Below, in pieces: positions 25,630 through 34,418 of a stretch of 44,081 bases of DNA. The notes beneath the pieces were generated by a model. It made no database searches and had not been told where the DNA came from. It saw only the letters and a list, made by a program, of their open reading frames with translations. The first letter of the stretch is position 1. Every line of letters starts with the position of its first letter. The stretch is taken from assembly GCA_031274765.1 (NCBI GenBank), contig JAISPR010000048.1, positions 1 to 44,081 of the forward strand, read 5' to 3'. The position numbers and the translations under genes are program-made. This DNA comes from Nitrososphaerota archaeon. GTDB lineage: Archaea > Thermoproteota > Bathyarchaeia > Bathyarchaeales > Bathycorpusculaceae.

Positions 25630-26358
25630 ATGTCTGTATTTGCAGCACCAGGAGCATATGATCGTGCAATAACTGTTTTCTCGCCTGACGGCAGGCTTTT
25701 CCAAGTTGAATACGCAATGGAGCTTGTTAATCGAGGTGCCACAATTGTGGGCATCCAAACCTCAGAAGGCGTCGTTCTGGGGTCAGAAGAAAACATAGAA
25801 GTCCTAGAAGAAGCAGGATATTCATGGAAAATTTTTCGCGTAGACGACCACATTGGAGCAGCCATCGTCGGTTTAAGCTCTGATGCGCGGGTCTTAATTG
25901 ATCAAGCTCGTATCTACGCGCAGAGCAATAAACTAACCTATGACGAACCAATCGACATAGAAGTCGTCACCAAACGTATTTGCGATATCCAACAGATGTA
26001 CACTCAACATGCAGGTGTGCGGCCTTTTGGTGTTTCGCTGATTTTTGGCGGAGTCGACAAAACCGGTTCACGCGTATTCGCAACACATCCAAGCGGAACA
26101 TACCGCGGAGTTAAAGCCACTGCATTAGGCGCAGGCAGAGACACCGTCATAAACATCCTAAAAGAAGAATACAAAGACGACCTAAGTCTAGACAGTACCA
26201 TAAAACTGACTGTTAAATGCCTTGTTAAAGCGCTAGAAACCCGACAATTGCCGCCAAGAATCAAAATTGCAGTTATTCCAATATCAACAAAGAAAATGGA
26301 AATGTTAAACGACAATACAGTGGAAGACTATATCAAAGAGCTGGGTTCAAGCAAGTGA
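25630..26358 (+). CDS. psmA: proteasome subunit alpha
   Basis: Forms the outer heptameric rings of the 20S core particle, gating substrate entry. 242 residues. The N-terminal gate segment has YDRAITVFSPDGRLFQVEYA, the alpha-subunit signature (ending FQVEYAMELV), then GATIVGIQTSEGVVLGSEEN. VRPFGVSLIFGGVD and TYRGVKATALGAG are conserved. No propeptide or catalytic Thr, as expected for alpha. First gene of the cluster psmA-sdo1-rrp4-rrp41-rrp42-rpl37ae, an archaeal arrangement known to link proteolysis, ribosome maturation and RNA decay. Confidence 0.95.
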   Translation: MSVFAAPGAYDRAITVFSPDGRLFQVEYAMELVNRGATIVGIQTSEGVVLGSEENIEVLEEAGYSWKIFRVDDHIGAAIVGLSSDARVLIDQARIYAQSNKLTYDEPIDIEVVTKRICDIQQMYTQHAGVRPFGVSLIFGGVDKTGSRVFATHPSGTYRGVKATALGAGRDTVINILKEEYKDDLSLDSTIKLTVKCLVKALETRQLPPRIKIAVIPISTKKMEMLNDNTVEDYIKELGSSK

Positions 26359-26365
26359 CAATAGC

Positions 26366-27052
26366 ATGAGCGAAAAGTTCACAGTCGCGCGCTTAACCAG
26401 AGAAAATGAACACTTTGAAATCCTAGTTAAACCCAATAAAGCGCTGGAATACCGTAACGGTAAAATATCTTCTATAACGGAGGTTTTAGCCGCTGAAACG
26501 GTTTTTAGTGACGCAAACAAGGGAACCAAAGTCTCCGAAGATGCAATGACTAAAGCGTTCAAAACTGTCGATCCGCTCAAAATCGCAGATGAAATTCTAA
26601 AGAAAGGAACCCTCCAGCTTACAACAGACCAAAGAAGAAAAATGATTGAAGATAAACGCAGACAAGTAATCGACTTTATTTCTCGCCAGGCAGTTGATCC
26701 AAAAACTAATCTGCCTCATCCACCCCTGCGTATAGAAAATGCTATGGAACAAATCCGTTATGCTATCGATCCATACAAAGCCATTGAGGAGCAGGCTAAA
26801 GATATCGTAAAACTTCTTCGTCCGATTCTGCCGCTAAAAGTTGAACAGGTTAAAGTTGCAATCAAGATTCCCACACAGCACGCTGCTAGAGCATATGGGA
26901 CCATCAAAACGTTGGGCACTATAAAACATGAGGAATGGCGTGGTGACGGCTCATGGTATGGCGAGTTAGAGTTGCCTGCAGGTGCATATGCTTCGCTTTT
27001 AAACAAACTAGGTGACGCGACCAAGGGAAGTGGAGAAGCAAAAATAATCTAA
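26366..27052 (+). CDS. sdo1: ribosome maturation protein SBDS (Sdo1)
   Basis: SBDS family protein, 228 residues, acting in late 50S maturation; in eukaryotes it releases eIF6 with EFL1. Three domains are evident: FYSH-like N-terminal domain (TVARLTRENEHFEILVKPNK, ALEYRNGK, VFSDANKGTKVSEDAM), central helical domain (DQRRKMIEDKRRQVIDFISR, HPPLRIENAMEQIRYAIDP), and a ferredoxin-like C-terminus (LPLKVEQVKVAIKIP, WYGELELPAGAYASLLNKLG). It starts 7 bp after psmA, in its usual position next to the exosome genes. Confidence 0.93.
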   Translation: MSEKFTVARLTRENEHFEILVKPNKALEYRNGKISSITEVLAAETVFSDANKGTKVSEDAMTKAFKTVDPLKIADEILKKGTLQLTTDQRRKMIEDKRRQVIDFISRQAVDPKTNLPHPPLRIENAMEQIRYAIDPYKAIEEQAKDIVKLLRPILPLKVEQVKVAIKIPTQHAARAYGTIKTLGTIKHEEWRGDGSWYGELELPAGAYASLLNKLGDATKGSGEAKII

Positions 27053-27080
27053 ATAATAAATATGAAGAAAAGGTGATTTT

Positions 27081-27794
27081 ATGCCAACATTCTTTGAAAA
27101 AAAACAACTCGTGACACCCGGAGAATTGCTCGCTGAAGGCGACTATTTGCCCGGTGAAAATTCGTATGTGGAAAACGGTAAAATTTATGCCGCAAGAATT
27201 GGACTCGTAGACAGTGACAACAAAAAAGTCAACGTGGTTGCACTTAGGGCTTTTTATGTACCTAAAACAGGTGACATCATCATTGGCACCGTCGTCGAAG
27301 TGGGTTTTAACGGTTGGACCGTAAATATTCAAGCGCCCTACACGGCACTTTTGCGTGCTTCAGATGTATTGAGTCGACCTTTTAAGCCTCAAAACGATGA
27401 GCTCTCAGCAGTTCTCAATGCAGGTGACTTAATTGTTGCCAAAATCGCATCATATGATCGTGCCCATGATCCTCAGCTTACAGTTGCAGAGCCCGGGTTG
27501 GGGAAGATTACGCGTGGTCAAATTCTCAAGGTAACTCCGACGAAGATTCCCCGTATTATTGGCCGAAAAGGGTCTATGATATCTATGATTAAACAAGAAA
27601 CCAACTGTCAAATTATTCTTGGTCTTAACGGTGTGATTCTAGTTACTGGTAAAACCCCTGAAAATGAAGAGGTTGCCATAACGGCTATTCGTAAAATAGA
27701 AGAAGAATCTCATACCAGCGGCTTAACTGACCGCATCACACAGTTATTGAAAGAACAAAAACAACCAATTACTTTGGAGGAAACACAACAATGA
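27081..27794 (+). CDS. rrp4: exosome complex RNA-binding subunit Rrp4
   Basis: Cap subunit that binds RNA and guides it into the Rrp41/Rrp42 ring. 237 residues in three parts: N-terminal domain ([20 protein letters not shown]), S1 domain ([40 protein letters not shown]), and a KH domain ([39 protein letters not shown]). The stop overlaps the start of rrp41 (ATGA). Good GGTGATTTT spacing before the ATG. Confidence 0.94.
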   Translation: MPTFFEKKQLVTPGELLAEGDYLPGENSYVENGKIYAARIGLVDSDNKKVNVVALRAFYVPKTGDIIIGTVVEVGFNGWTVNIQAPYTALLRASDVLSRPFKPQNDELSAVLNAGDLIVAKIASYDRAHDPQLTVAEPGLGKITRGQILKVTPTKIPRIIGRKGSMISMIKQETNCQIILGLNGVILVTGKTPENEEVAITAIRKIEEESHTSGLTDRITQLLKEQKQPITLEETQQ

Positions 27795-28525
27795 ATGAAA
27801 AATCTGATAAATTAATCGATAAAAAAGGCATCCGTGGAGATGGAAGAAAAGCGGATGAGCTTCGCCCAGTTAAACTTCAAGTCGGCGTACTTCCAAACGC
27901 AGACGGTTCAGCATATATCGAACACGGTAAAAACAAAATTTTAGCTGCTGCATTTGGGCCAAGAGAAATGCACCCCAAACATTTGGCGCAAGCGGATCGT
28001 ATGGTTCTGAGATGTCGTTACCATATGGCTCCCTTTAGTGTGCAGGAGCGTAAATCTCCTGCTCCTTCACGTCGCGAAGTCGAATTGTCTAAGGTCATAA
28101 AGGAATCTCTTGAACCCGCATTGTTTTTGGAACTCTATCCACGTACAGGTGTGGATGTTTTTATTGAAGTTCTGCAGGCAGACGGTGGAACACGATGTGC
28201 AAGCATTACGGCTGCTGCGTTAGCGATTGCTGATGCGGGTGTTCCCATGAAAGACCTTGTTGTTGCATGTGCGGCAGGTAAAGTTGATGATACGGTAGTT
28301 CTTGATCTTTATGATGCGGAAGATAAATTGGGTTCTGCTGATGTCCCTGTGGCATGTATGCCAAACTTAGATGCTGTTACTCTGCTTCAGATGGATGGTG
28401 TTTTGTCACCTGATGAATTCGAAAAAGCAGTTAGTATGGCTATGGACGGATGTAAAAAAATTTATGAAGTGCAGAAGGAAGCATTAAAGACAAAATATAT
28501 GGTTGTTAAGGAGGTTGACGAGTAA
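27791..28525 (+). CDS. rrp41: exosome catalytic subunit Rrp41
   Basis: Phosphorolytic 3'-5' exoribonuclease subunit, RNase PH fold, 244 residues. Seen: [70 protein letters not shown], the phosphate-binding region [18 protein letters not shown], and acidic active-site residues in [20 protein letters not shown]. It pairs with Rrp42 to form the hexameric ring. GGAGG lies about 10 nt before ATG. Stop overlaps rrp42 start in TAATG. Confidence 0.95.
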   Translation: MNEKSDKLIDKKGIRGDGRKADELRPVKLQVGVLPNADGSAYIEHGKNKILAAAFGPREMHPKHLAQADRMVLRCRYHMAPFSVQERKSPAPSRREVELSKVIKESLEPALFLELYPRTGVDVFIEVLQADGGTRCASITAAALAIADAGVPMKDLVVACAAGKVDDTVVLDLYDAEDKLGSADVPVACMPNLDAVTLLQMDGVLSPDEFEKAVSMAMDGCKKIYEVQKEALKTKYMVVKEVDE

Positions 28526-29319
28526 TGTCTTCACTTGTAACTAAAGTTAAACTAAAACAAATAGAGCAGCTTGTCGAAAAGGGTCGACGGTTTGATGATC
28601 GTGGATTAATGGATACCAGAGAGATAAAGATTGAGCAGGGTGTAATTGAAAAAGCCGAAGGTTCTGCTCGTGTTTTTCTGGGTAAAACTGAGGTTCTTGT
28701 TGGTGTTAAAGTTGAAACTGGTGAGCCATTTCCAGATACTCCCAATGATGGTGTAATGACTGTTAATGCCGAGCTTGTACCGCTTGCGCACCCTGATTTT
28801 GAGCCTGGGCCCCCCGATGAGAAAAGTATTGAGCTTGCACGTGTCGTTGATAGGGGTATAAGAGAATCTCATGCTATCAGTACAGAGAAACTTTGTATTG
28901 AAGCCGGCAAAAAGGTTTTTGTCGTATTTGTTGATGTGTACGTCTTAAATCATGACGGTAACCTTATTGATGCGTCTGCGTTAGCGGCTATGGCGGCGCT
29001 AATGAACACCAAGATACCAAACTACGAAATTAAAGACGACGGTGAACTCAAAATTAAACAAGGCTACACTCCATTGCCCATGAAAAGCCATCCTATCACT
29101 GTTACAATAGGCAAAATCAATAACAAACTCGTCGTTGACCCTGGACAAGAAGAGGAATCGGTTATGGACTCGCGTATAACTTTTGCAATCAATGAGGACG
29201 GTAATATCTGCGCCATTCAGAAAGGCGGCTCAAGCTTTTTTAAACCACAACAGATTTTAGAAGCATCAAAGATTGCTCTGGACAAAGTCGCAGAACTGCG
29301 CAAGAAACTCAACTGGTGA
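28525..29319 (+). CDS. rrp42: exosome subunit Rrp42
   Basis: Non-catalytic RNase PH-fold partner of Rrp41, 264 residues, needed for ring assembly and RNA binding. Seen: LVEKGRRFDDRGLMDTREIK, RVFLGKTEVLVGVKVETGEP, NAELVPLAHPDFEPGPPDEK, ARVVDRGIRESHAIS and VYVLNHDGNLIDASALAAMA. Its stop overlaps the GTG start of rpl37ae (GTGA), so the cluster is translationally coupled. Confidence 0.95.
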   Translation: MSSLVTKVKLKQIEQLVEKGRRFDDRGLMDTREIKIEQGVIEKAEGSARVFLGKTEVLVGVKVETGEPFPDTPNDGVMTVNAELVPLAHPDFEPGPPDEKSIELARVVDRGIRESHAISTEKLCIEAGKKVFVVFVDVYVLNHDGNLIDASALAAMAALMNTKIPNYEIKDDGELKIKQGYTPLPMKSHPITVTIGKINNKLVVDPGQEEESVMDSRITFAINEDGNICAIQKGGSSFFKPQQILEASKIALDKVAELRKKLNW

Positions 29320-29663
29320 AAAAGTTGCCCAAGACAAAGAAAGTAGGTTCAACCCGAGGTTTCGGTCCTCGGTACGGTTCCACAGTCCGAAAACGTTACG
29401 TTAAAGTCATAGCTGATCTTAAAAAACCACACAGATGTCCCCAATGTGGTTTTGTTCGCGTTAGACGCGTAAGCGTTGGCGTTTGGCGATGCCGTAAGTG
29501 TGAGTACACTTTCGCAGGAGGCGCATATATGCCTAACACGAAACTCGGAACCATTGCAAGGCGCGCCGCAAAGGGTGCGCAGGTTGAAGTCGTTCATAGA
29601 ACGGCTGTTGCCGTCGAAACTGACTCAGTTGAGCCGGCAATCGAAGAAGAAACCACCGAGTAA
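29316..29663 (+). CDS. rpl37ae: large ribosomal subunit protein eL43 (L37Ae)
   Basis: Zinc-binding protein of the 50S subunit, 115 residues. The zinc ribbon is CPQCGFVRVRRVSVGVWRCR followed by KCEYTFAGGAY, i.e. two CxxC pairs. N-terminal VGSTRGFGPRYGSTVRKRY is typical. The C-terminus carries an extra acidic tail (VETDSVEPAIEEETTE) beyond the usual length of about 90. GTG start in a 4-nt overlap with rrp42. Confidence 0.93.
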   Translation: MKKLPKTKKVGSTRGFGPRYGSTVRKRYVKVIADLKKPHRCPQCGFVRVRRVSVGVWRCRKCEYTFAGGAYMPNTKLGTIARRAAKGAQVEVVHRTAVAVETDSVEPAIEEETTE

Positions 29664-29693
29664 CCTTCTTTTCTTATTTTATCTATTTTTTAT
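29664..29693 (+). terminator. T-rich terminator after eL43
   Basis: CTTCTTTTCTTATTTTATC and further T-runs follow the stop codon directly, in the usual form of an archaeal terminator. Confidence 0.35.
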
Positions 29694-29724
29694 TATTGAT
29701 GTTTTTTAATGGTGCTGTGATGTT

Positions 29725-29982
29725 ATGTCAAAGTGTGCAGATGCTTCTATCCGTTTAAAATTTAATTCAGAAAAGCAACTTGACGCTTTACTGGTTGCGT
29801 TGATGCCTGAGATTGAGACATTTCTTACACACCGATCAACAGTAAAACTCTTGAAAGAAAGATGTTGTCTTATTTTGACAGTTACGGCAGAAGATATAAT
29901 TGCACTCCGTGCCACTTTAAACGCTTATCTATATTGGGTTCATTCATCATTAAAAGTCATTGGTGTGCTTGAAAATTCATAG
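29725..29982 (+). CDS. pcc1: KEOPS complex subunit Pcc1
   Basis: Small dimerising subunit of KEOPS, which makes t6A37 in ANN-decoding tRNAs. 85 residues. ASIRLKFNSEKQLDALLVAL with MPEIE, HRSTVKLLKERCCLILTVTA and EDIIALRATLNAYLYWVHSS match the Pcc1 pattern (the DxxALRAxLNSYLRW motif is decisive). It follows eL43 at 61 bp; in many archaea rpoP (RNA polymerase subunit P) lies between the two, and a prefoldin gene follows. Neither is present here. Confidence 0.85.
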   Translation: MSKCADASIRLKFNSEKQLDALLVALMPEIETFLTHRSTVKLLKERCCLILTVTAEDIIALRATLNAYLYWVHSSLKVIGVLENS

Positions 29983-30347
29983 TGAGAAAATTGAATTTTA
30001 ATTTTGATTGCATCTGCCTGGTTGTTAGCTGACTTTATTTATGTCTCTATCAAGGCATATGCTGTTTTTAGTAGCTGATGTTGTTTATGTTTGTGTAGTG
30101 TGTTAATTTTTGTCAAAAGTTTTTTAACTTTTTATGATTAACTTATCGGTGTCGGGTTTTTAACGGCTCTGGCTATGTGTTCTGTTTCTTGTTTGTGCCT
30201 GTGGCTTGTAGATACGCGGGATTTTATTTTTTTCTTTGTGATTCATCAGGCTGTAAATAAGTCATGTTCCTCCTAATGGGGAAGGTTTAAATAAAGACTG
30301 GCTCATTTCGTATATGCTTCAAGCTAAAAAACGGATGAAAATTCAGC
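29983..30347. other. promoter region of the uS13 operon
   Basis: 365 bp without a gene. It contains the TATA box at 30284-30294 and a 5' leader. I see no tRNA-like or repeat structure. Confidence 0.5.
30284..30294 (+). promoter_or_regulatory. BRE/TATA promoter of the uS13-RpoN operon
   Basis: GAAGGTTTAAATAAAG contains a purine-rich BRE-like stretch and TTTAAATA, about 54-64 nt before the ATG of rps13. Strong match to archaeal promoters. Confidence 0.6.
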
Positions 30348-30830
30348 ATGTCACAGGAATACCGTTATATTGTTCGTATCATGGGCACAGACGTGCAGGG
30401 TACCCTTAAGGTATCTTACGCAGTTGCGCATGTCAAAGGCATTAGTTCCAGTCTCTCAAATGCAGTGATCAGGAAGGCGGGCGTAAACCCTGACCTTCGT
30501 GTCGGTTTAATAGCTGACTCTGATGTCAGCAAAATTGAAGATGTTATCCGAGATCCAGTTAAATACAATATCCCTGGTTGGATGTTTAATCGTCGAAAAG
30601 ACAGCGACACTGGTAAAGATCTGCATGTTTTAGGAGCAGACTTAGCTTTTAAAATTAAAACTGATATTGATGGCGCTAAAGAAATTAGGTCTTGGCGTGG
30701 ATATCGTCATGCTTACAGCCTGAAGGTTAGAGGACAACGAACAAAAACTACCGGTAGAGCGGGTAAAGCCTTGGGTGTTAAGAAAAAGACTCTGATGCAA
30801 AAGTCCGGTTCTTCTGATGGAGGCAAATAA
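30348..30830 (+). CDS. rps13: small ribosomal subunit protein uS13
   Basis: 160-residue 30S head protein contacting 50S and tRNA. Seen: [57 protein letters not shown], and the C-terminal [20 protein letters not shown] with [13 protein letters not shown]. Head of the conserved block rps13-rps4-rps11-rpoD-rpl18e-rpl13-rps9-rpoN. Confidence 0.96.
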   Translation: MSQEYRYIVRIMGTDVQGTLKVSYAVAHVKGISSSLSNAVIRKAGVNPDLRVGLIADSDVSKIEDVIRDPVKYNIPGWMFNRRKDSDTGKDLHVLGADLAFKIKTDIDGAKEIRSWRGYRHAYSLKVRGQRTKTTGRAGKALGVKKKTLMQKSGSSDGGK

Positions 30831-30832
30831 GC

Positions 30833-31423
30833 ATGGGCGATCCAAAGAAACAACGTAAAAAATTTGATACGCCTCGTTTTCGCTGGCGTAAAGATGTTCT
30901 CCAAGAAGAGCTTAAACTCTTGGGGCAGTATGGGTTACGTAATAAGCATGAACTCTGGAGGCATAAAACTACTCTATCAAAAGCCAGAGGTATTGCCCGT
31001 TCACTCATCAGTGAATCTGCTGAAGCACGCGTAAAGATGGAAAGCGAGCTTCTGGCGCAGCTTAAAAAGAAGGGTATCCTACAGGAAACTGCAGTGCTTG
31101 ACAATGTGCTTGACTTAACAATCGAAGACATATTAGAACGTAGACTACAGACCATAGTTTTCCGTAAAGGATTAGCACGTACTATATTCCAAGCGCGTCA
31201 GCTTATTACACACGGACACATAACTATCGATAACCGTCGAGTAACTATTCCTGGTTATATTGTGCTAAAAGATGATGAAGCCAAAATTATTTACTCGCCA
31301 GAAAGCGTAGTAGCAAGACAGGAACACCCTTTGCGTCTTGGACTATCAGTAGTAGCTAAGCAACCCGAAATCCGACAACCTATGAGAGGTCGTAGAGGTG
31401 GACGTGGAGGCGGCAGATTTTGA
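30833..31423 (+). CDS. rps4: small ribosomal subunit protein uS4
   Basis: 196 residues; binds 16S rRNA early in assembly. Seen: [40 protein letters not shown], and the S4 RNA-binding domain [40 protein letters not shown]. The tail is RGG-rich ([13 protein letters not shown]). GGAGG lies 10 nt before ATG. Confidence 0.95.
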   Translation: MGDPKKQRKKFDTPRFRWRKDVLQEELKLLGQYGLRNKHELWRHKTTLSKARGIARSLISESAEARVKMESELLAQLKKKGILQETAVLDNVLDLTIEDILERRLQTIVFRKGLARTIFQARQLITHGHITIDNRRVTIPGYIVLKDDEAKIIYSPESVVARQEHPLRLGLSVVAKQPEIRQPMRGRRGGRGGGRF

Positions 31424-31830
31424 GTAATATGGCCAACAGTAAACGAAACGAAAAATGGGCAATTGTTCACATATTTAGTTCCTACAATAACACGTTAATC
31501 CATATAACTGACATATCTGGTGCAGAAACTATTGCGCGTACCACTGGCGGTATGTTTGTCAAAGCTGACCGTATGGAATCTTCACCATATGCGGCTATGC
31601 GTGCTGCAACAGGGGCTGCCGAAATTGCACGTGACAAAGGCGTTACAGCTATACACATCAAAGTTCGTGCACCCGGTGGAAGTGGTCCAAGAACCCCTGG
31701 ACCTGGTGCACAAGCCGCGATTCGTGCCTTAGCAAGATTCGGTTTCCGCATTGAACGCATCGAAGAAGTTACGCCGATTCCTCACGATGGAACACGTAGA
31801 CCTGGCGGCAGAAGGGGACGAAGAGTTTAA
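31420..31830 (+). CDS. rps11: small ribosomal subunit protein uS11
   Basis: 30S platform protein near the E site. Core: [79 protein letters not shown], ending [16 protein letters not shown], with the conserved basic tail. Two starts are possible: TTG at 31420, which overlaps the uS4 stop and lies nine bases after GGAGG, or ATG at 31429. The Shine-Dalgarno spacing favours TTG, though GGAGG also codes for the uS4 tail. Confidence 0.95.
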   Translation: MSNMANSKRNEKWAIVHIFSSYNNTLIHITDISGAETIARTTGGMFVKADRMESSPYAAMRAATGAAEIARDKGVTAIHIKVRAPGGSGPRTPGPGAQAAIRALARFGFRIERIEEVTPIPHDGTRRPGGRRGRRV

Positions 31831-31894
31831 ACTCTTTTATATCTCATGTTTAAGGGGAAAAATACAAATAATACACCGAAATATCCCTATTGGC

Positions 31895-31903
31895 CATATA
31901 AAA
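31895..31903 (+). promoter_or_regulatory. internal TATA-like element upstream of rpoD
   Basis: CATATAAAA sits about 32-40 nt before the rpoD ATG in a 104-bp gap, suggesting a second promoter within the operon. Confidence 0.45.
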
Positions 31904-31934
31904 ATTATTGTAACCTTATTGGAGTGTTAGGCAA

Positions 31935-32750
31935 ATGAAAATAGAAGTCTTGGAGAAAAATGATACTGACTTACGCATAGTTGTTAAGGATGCGGACGTT
32001 CCCTTAATGAATGCTTTGCGTCGTTTAGCACTCGCTGAGGTTCCTTGTATGGCAATCGAAGAAGTCGTCATGATAGAAAACAGCTCAATTCTCCAGGATG
32101 AAATTATTGCGCACCGTCTCGGATTAACACCCCTTCGATCAAATCTTGACACTTATGATACTCCTGAAGAGTGTGAATGCCAAAGCGAATTCGGCTGTCA
32201 AAAATGTCGTGTCACTCTAACCTTAGATGCCGAAGCCAAAGATGCCGCACGAACAGTTTACAGCGGCGAAATTATCTCGGAAAATCCCGAAATAATTCCC
32301 GTATCTGATAAAGTTCCAATTGTAAAACTGGCTAAAAATCAAAAACTTAAACTTGAAGCATATGCACGACTCGGCAGAGGTAAAACTCATGCTAAATGGC
32401 AACCTGTATCTATGTGTGCCTATAAATATTACCCTAAAATCACCATACCTGAAGAAAAATGCTCCCTATGTCAAAAATGCGTTGACATCTGTTCTAAACA
32501 GGTTTTCACAATCAAAAACGAAAAGATTGAAGTAAAAGACCTTCTAAAATGTACACTATGCATGGACTGTGTTGAAATCTGCCCACAAAAAACCAATATC
32601 CTCAAAATCGAGTGGGAAAAAAACTGGTTCATCATGAATGTTGAATCTACAGGTACTCTTTCCCCTGAACGTGTACTACAGGAAGCGACAAAACTTTTAG
32701 CTAAACAATTAACAGAGTTTGAAGAACAAATCAAGGCTGAACAACAATGA
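31935..32750 (+). CDS. rpo3: DNA-directed RNA polymerase subunit D, with ferredoxin-like domain
   Basis: Rpo3 (subunit D) dimerises with Rpo11 to start polymerase assembly. 271 residues. The dimerisation part has VPLMNALRRLALAEVPCMAI, EEVVMIENSSILQDEIIAHR and LGLTPLRSNL. An insert domain has two complete [4Fe-4S] motifs, CSLCQKCVDIC and CTLCMDCVEIC followed by P. Many archaeal subunits D keep one, two or no clusters; both are intact here. NWFIMNVESTGTLSPERVLQ is the end of the conserved core. The stop overlaps rpl18e (ATGA). Confidence 0.95.
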   Translation: MKIEVLEKNDTDLRIVVKDADVPLMNALRRLALAEVPCMAIEEVVMIENSSILQDEIIAHRLGLTPLRSNLDTYDTPEECECQSEFGCQKCRVTLTLDAEAKDAARTVYSGEIISENPEIIPVSDKVPIVKLAKNQKLKLEAYARLGRGKTHAKWQPVSMCAYKYYPKITIPEEKCSLCQKCVDICSKQVFTIKNEKIEVKDLLKCTLCMDCVEICPQKTNILKIEWEKNWFIMNVESTGTLSPERVLQEATKLLAKQLTEFEEQIKAEQQ

Positions 32751-33109
32751 GAGAAACTAAAACCACTAACCCCCAATTAATCGAACTTATCCATGTGTTG
32801 CGTAAAACAAGCAAAGAGCAAGACGCCCCAATTTGGCTTGACGTAGCAGACTATTTAGCAAAAACACGTAGCAACCGGGTCGCTGTGAACCTGAGCAACA
32901 TCAACAGAAACACCGAGAGCTCAGATGTAGTGATTGTTCCAGGCAAGATTCTCGCCTCAGGCACACTTGATCACTCTATAACCGTTGCCGCCTTTGAAGC
33001 TTCTACTGCCGCAAAAGCCAAACTGAAAACCTCAAAATCAACATATATCCCAATTTCAGAGCTTTTGGTAAAAAACCCCAAAGGCTCAAAAGTAAAAATC
33101 ATCCGGTGA
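32747..33109 (+). CDS. rpl18e: large ribosomal subunit protein eL18
   Basis: 120 residues; 50S protein of the archaeal/eukaryotic type. Seen: NPQLIELIHVLRKTSKEQDA, PIWLDVADYLAKTRSNRVAV, NLSNINRNTESSDVVIVPGK, ILASGTLDHSITVAAFEAS. Coupled to rpoD by a 4-nt overlap and 7 bp before rpl13. Confidence 0.95.
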   Translation: MRETKTTNPQLIELIHVLRKTSKEQDAPIWLDVADYLAKTRSNRVAVNLSNINRNTESSDVVIVPGKILASGTLDHSITVAAFEASTAAKAKLKTSKSTYIPISELLVKNPKGSKVKIIR

Positions 33110-33116
33110 ACAAAAA

Positions 33117-33581
33117 ATGTCCCAAACAACAGCTAAATGCATAAAATCACCCAAGATCACATTAGTGAATGCTGAAGACCAAATCGTAGGTCGTATGTGT
33201 AGCAAAATCGCCAAGTTACTCATAAACGGCGAAGAAGTTATAATACTCAACGCTGAAAAAGCAGTTTTTAGCGGAAAGAAGAAAAGCAAAGTTGCCGAAG
33301 CCCATCTCTTTCTAGAAGTCGGTGCACCCGCACGCGGGCCATTCCATTACCGTAGACCCGACCGTTATCTGCGTAAAACAGTTCGTGGTATGTTACCCTT
33401 TAAACAGCCCAAGGGTCAAACTGCTTACAAACGCCTCAAAGTCTTCATGGGTGTTCCCGCAGAGTTCAGAGATCAAAAAATGGTGTCTTTCACTGATGCC
33501 CAATTAAGCAATTTGAAAGGGCCACATTTCACTCTTGGTGAACTCGCAACCGAAATCGGATGGAGAAACAGGATGGAATAA
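33117..33581 (+). CDS. rpl13: large ribosomal subunit protein uL13
   Basis: 154 residues; an early assembly protein of 50S. Seen: LVNAEDQIVGRMCSKIAKLL, INGEEVIILNAEKAVFSGKK, GPFHYRRPDRYLRKTVRGML, PFKQPKGQTAYKRLKVFMGV. uL13-uS9 adjacency is conserved in archaea and bacteria. Confidence 0.95.
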   Translation: MSQTTAKCIKSPKITLVNAEDQIVGRMCSKIAKLLINGEEVIILNAEKAVFSGKKKSKVAEAHLFLEVGAPARGPFHYRRPDRYLRKTVRGMLPFKQPKGQTAYKRLKVFMGVPAEFRDQKMVSFTDAQLSNLKGPHFTLGELATEIGWRNRME

Positions 33582-33583
33582 TC

Positions 33584-33997
33584 ATGCCAACAACTAAAAA
33601 AGTCCTTGTAGTAAGTGGAAAACGAAAAACTGCCGTTGCCCGTGCCATTATAAAATCCGGCGTCGGCAAAGTCCGTATAAATCTAACTCCCGTTGAAATT
33701 TACGAACCAGATATTGCAAAAGCCAAAATCATGGAGCCGCTCCTACAGGCAGGCGGAGACGTTTGGCAACAGCTCGATATGGATGTAAAAACAAGTGGTG
33801 GTGGTTACATGGGCCAGGCCGAGGCAGCTCGCATGGCTATAGCTAATGGTTTACTTAAATGGACCAAAAGTACCCATATGCGTACCGTTTTTAATGAATA
33901 CGATCGCACAATGGTTGCCGGTGACAGCCGCGCTAAAGAAACCAAAAAATTCGGCGGTGCTGGTGCCCGTTCCAAAGAACAGAAAAGTTACCGATAA
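33584..33997 (+). CDS. rps9: small ribosomal subunit protein uS9
   Basis: 137 residues. [40 protein letters not shown] and the C-terminal [35 protein letters not shown] are typical; the basic tail reaches the P-site tRNA. ATG at 33584 begins [15 protein letters not shown], with GGATGGAA upstream; it follows uL13 by two bases. An earlier in-frame ATG (33560) lies inside rpl13 and is unlikely. Confidence 0.95.
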   Translation: MPTTKKVLVVSGKRKTAVARAIIKSGVGKVRINLTPVEIYEPDIAKAKIMEPLLQAGGDVWQQLDMDVKTSGGGYMGQAEAARMAIANGLLKWTKSTHMRTVFNEYDRTMVAGDSRAKETKKFGGAGARSKEQKSYR

Positions 33998-34011
33998 GGA
34001 GAAAAGACACA

Positions 34012-34242
34012 GTGATTATCCCAGTAAGATGCTTCACCTGCGGCAAGTTGGTTGGAGACCGATGGGACGAATTCACACGCCGAATCAAAACAGGTGAAAA
34101 TGTAATTGATGTCCTTGACAGTCTTGGCTTAAAACGCTATTGTTGCCGCCGTATGCTACTATCAAACGTAGAAATCATCGACGAAGTACTTCGTTTCTAC
34201 GAAGAAGCTGAAAAACGTAAAGAAGCCCGCAGCTTTTATTAA
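34012..34242 (+). CDS. rpo10: DNA-directed RNA polymerase subunit N
   Basis: Rpo10, 76 residues, zinc-binding assembly subunit. [20 protein letters not shown] carries the first CxxC pair (CFTCGK) and [20 protein letters not shown] the CC pair of the family. Start is GTG with AAGGAGA about 10 nt upstream. The usual next genes rpoK and rps2 are absent; the operon ends here. Confidence 0.95.
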   Translation: MIIPVRCFTCGKLVGDRWDEFTRRIKTGENVIDVLDSLGLKRYCCRRMLLSNVEIIDEVLRFYEEAEKRKEARSFY

Positions 34243-34244
34243 AC

Positions 34245-34260
34245 TTTTTTTATTTTCCTT
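34245..34260 (+). terminator. T-run terminator after rpo10
   Basis: CTTTTTTTATTTTCC starts within a few bases of the stop codon and ends the ribosomal/RNA polymerase operon. Confidence 0.45.
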
Positions 34261-34418
34261 TAACTATCTGCCTTTAAGTCAATTAACCAAGTCAGCATAT
34301 TAATTCATTGATGTTGTGTCCTATGTTGATACAATAACTGATAATATCTTTTGTCTACATGCATTTACAACTATATTTGCATCATTTACTTATCTTAAAA
34401 ACACTAAAGCAAATACGC

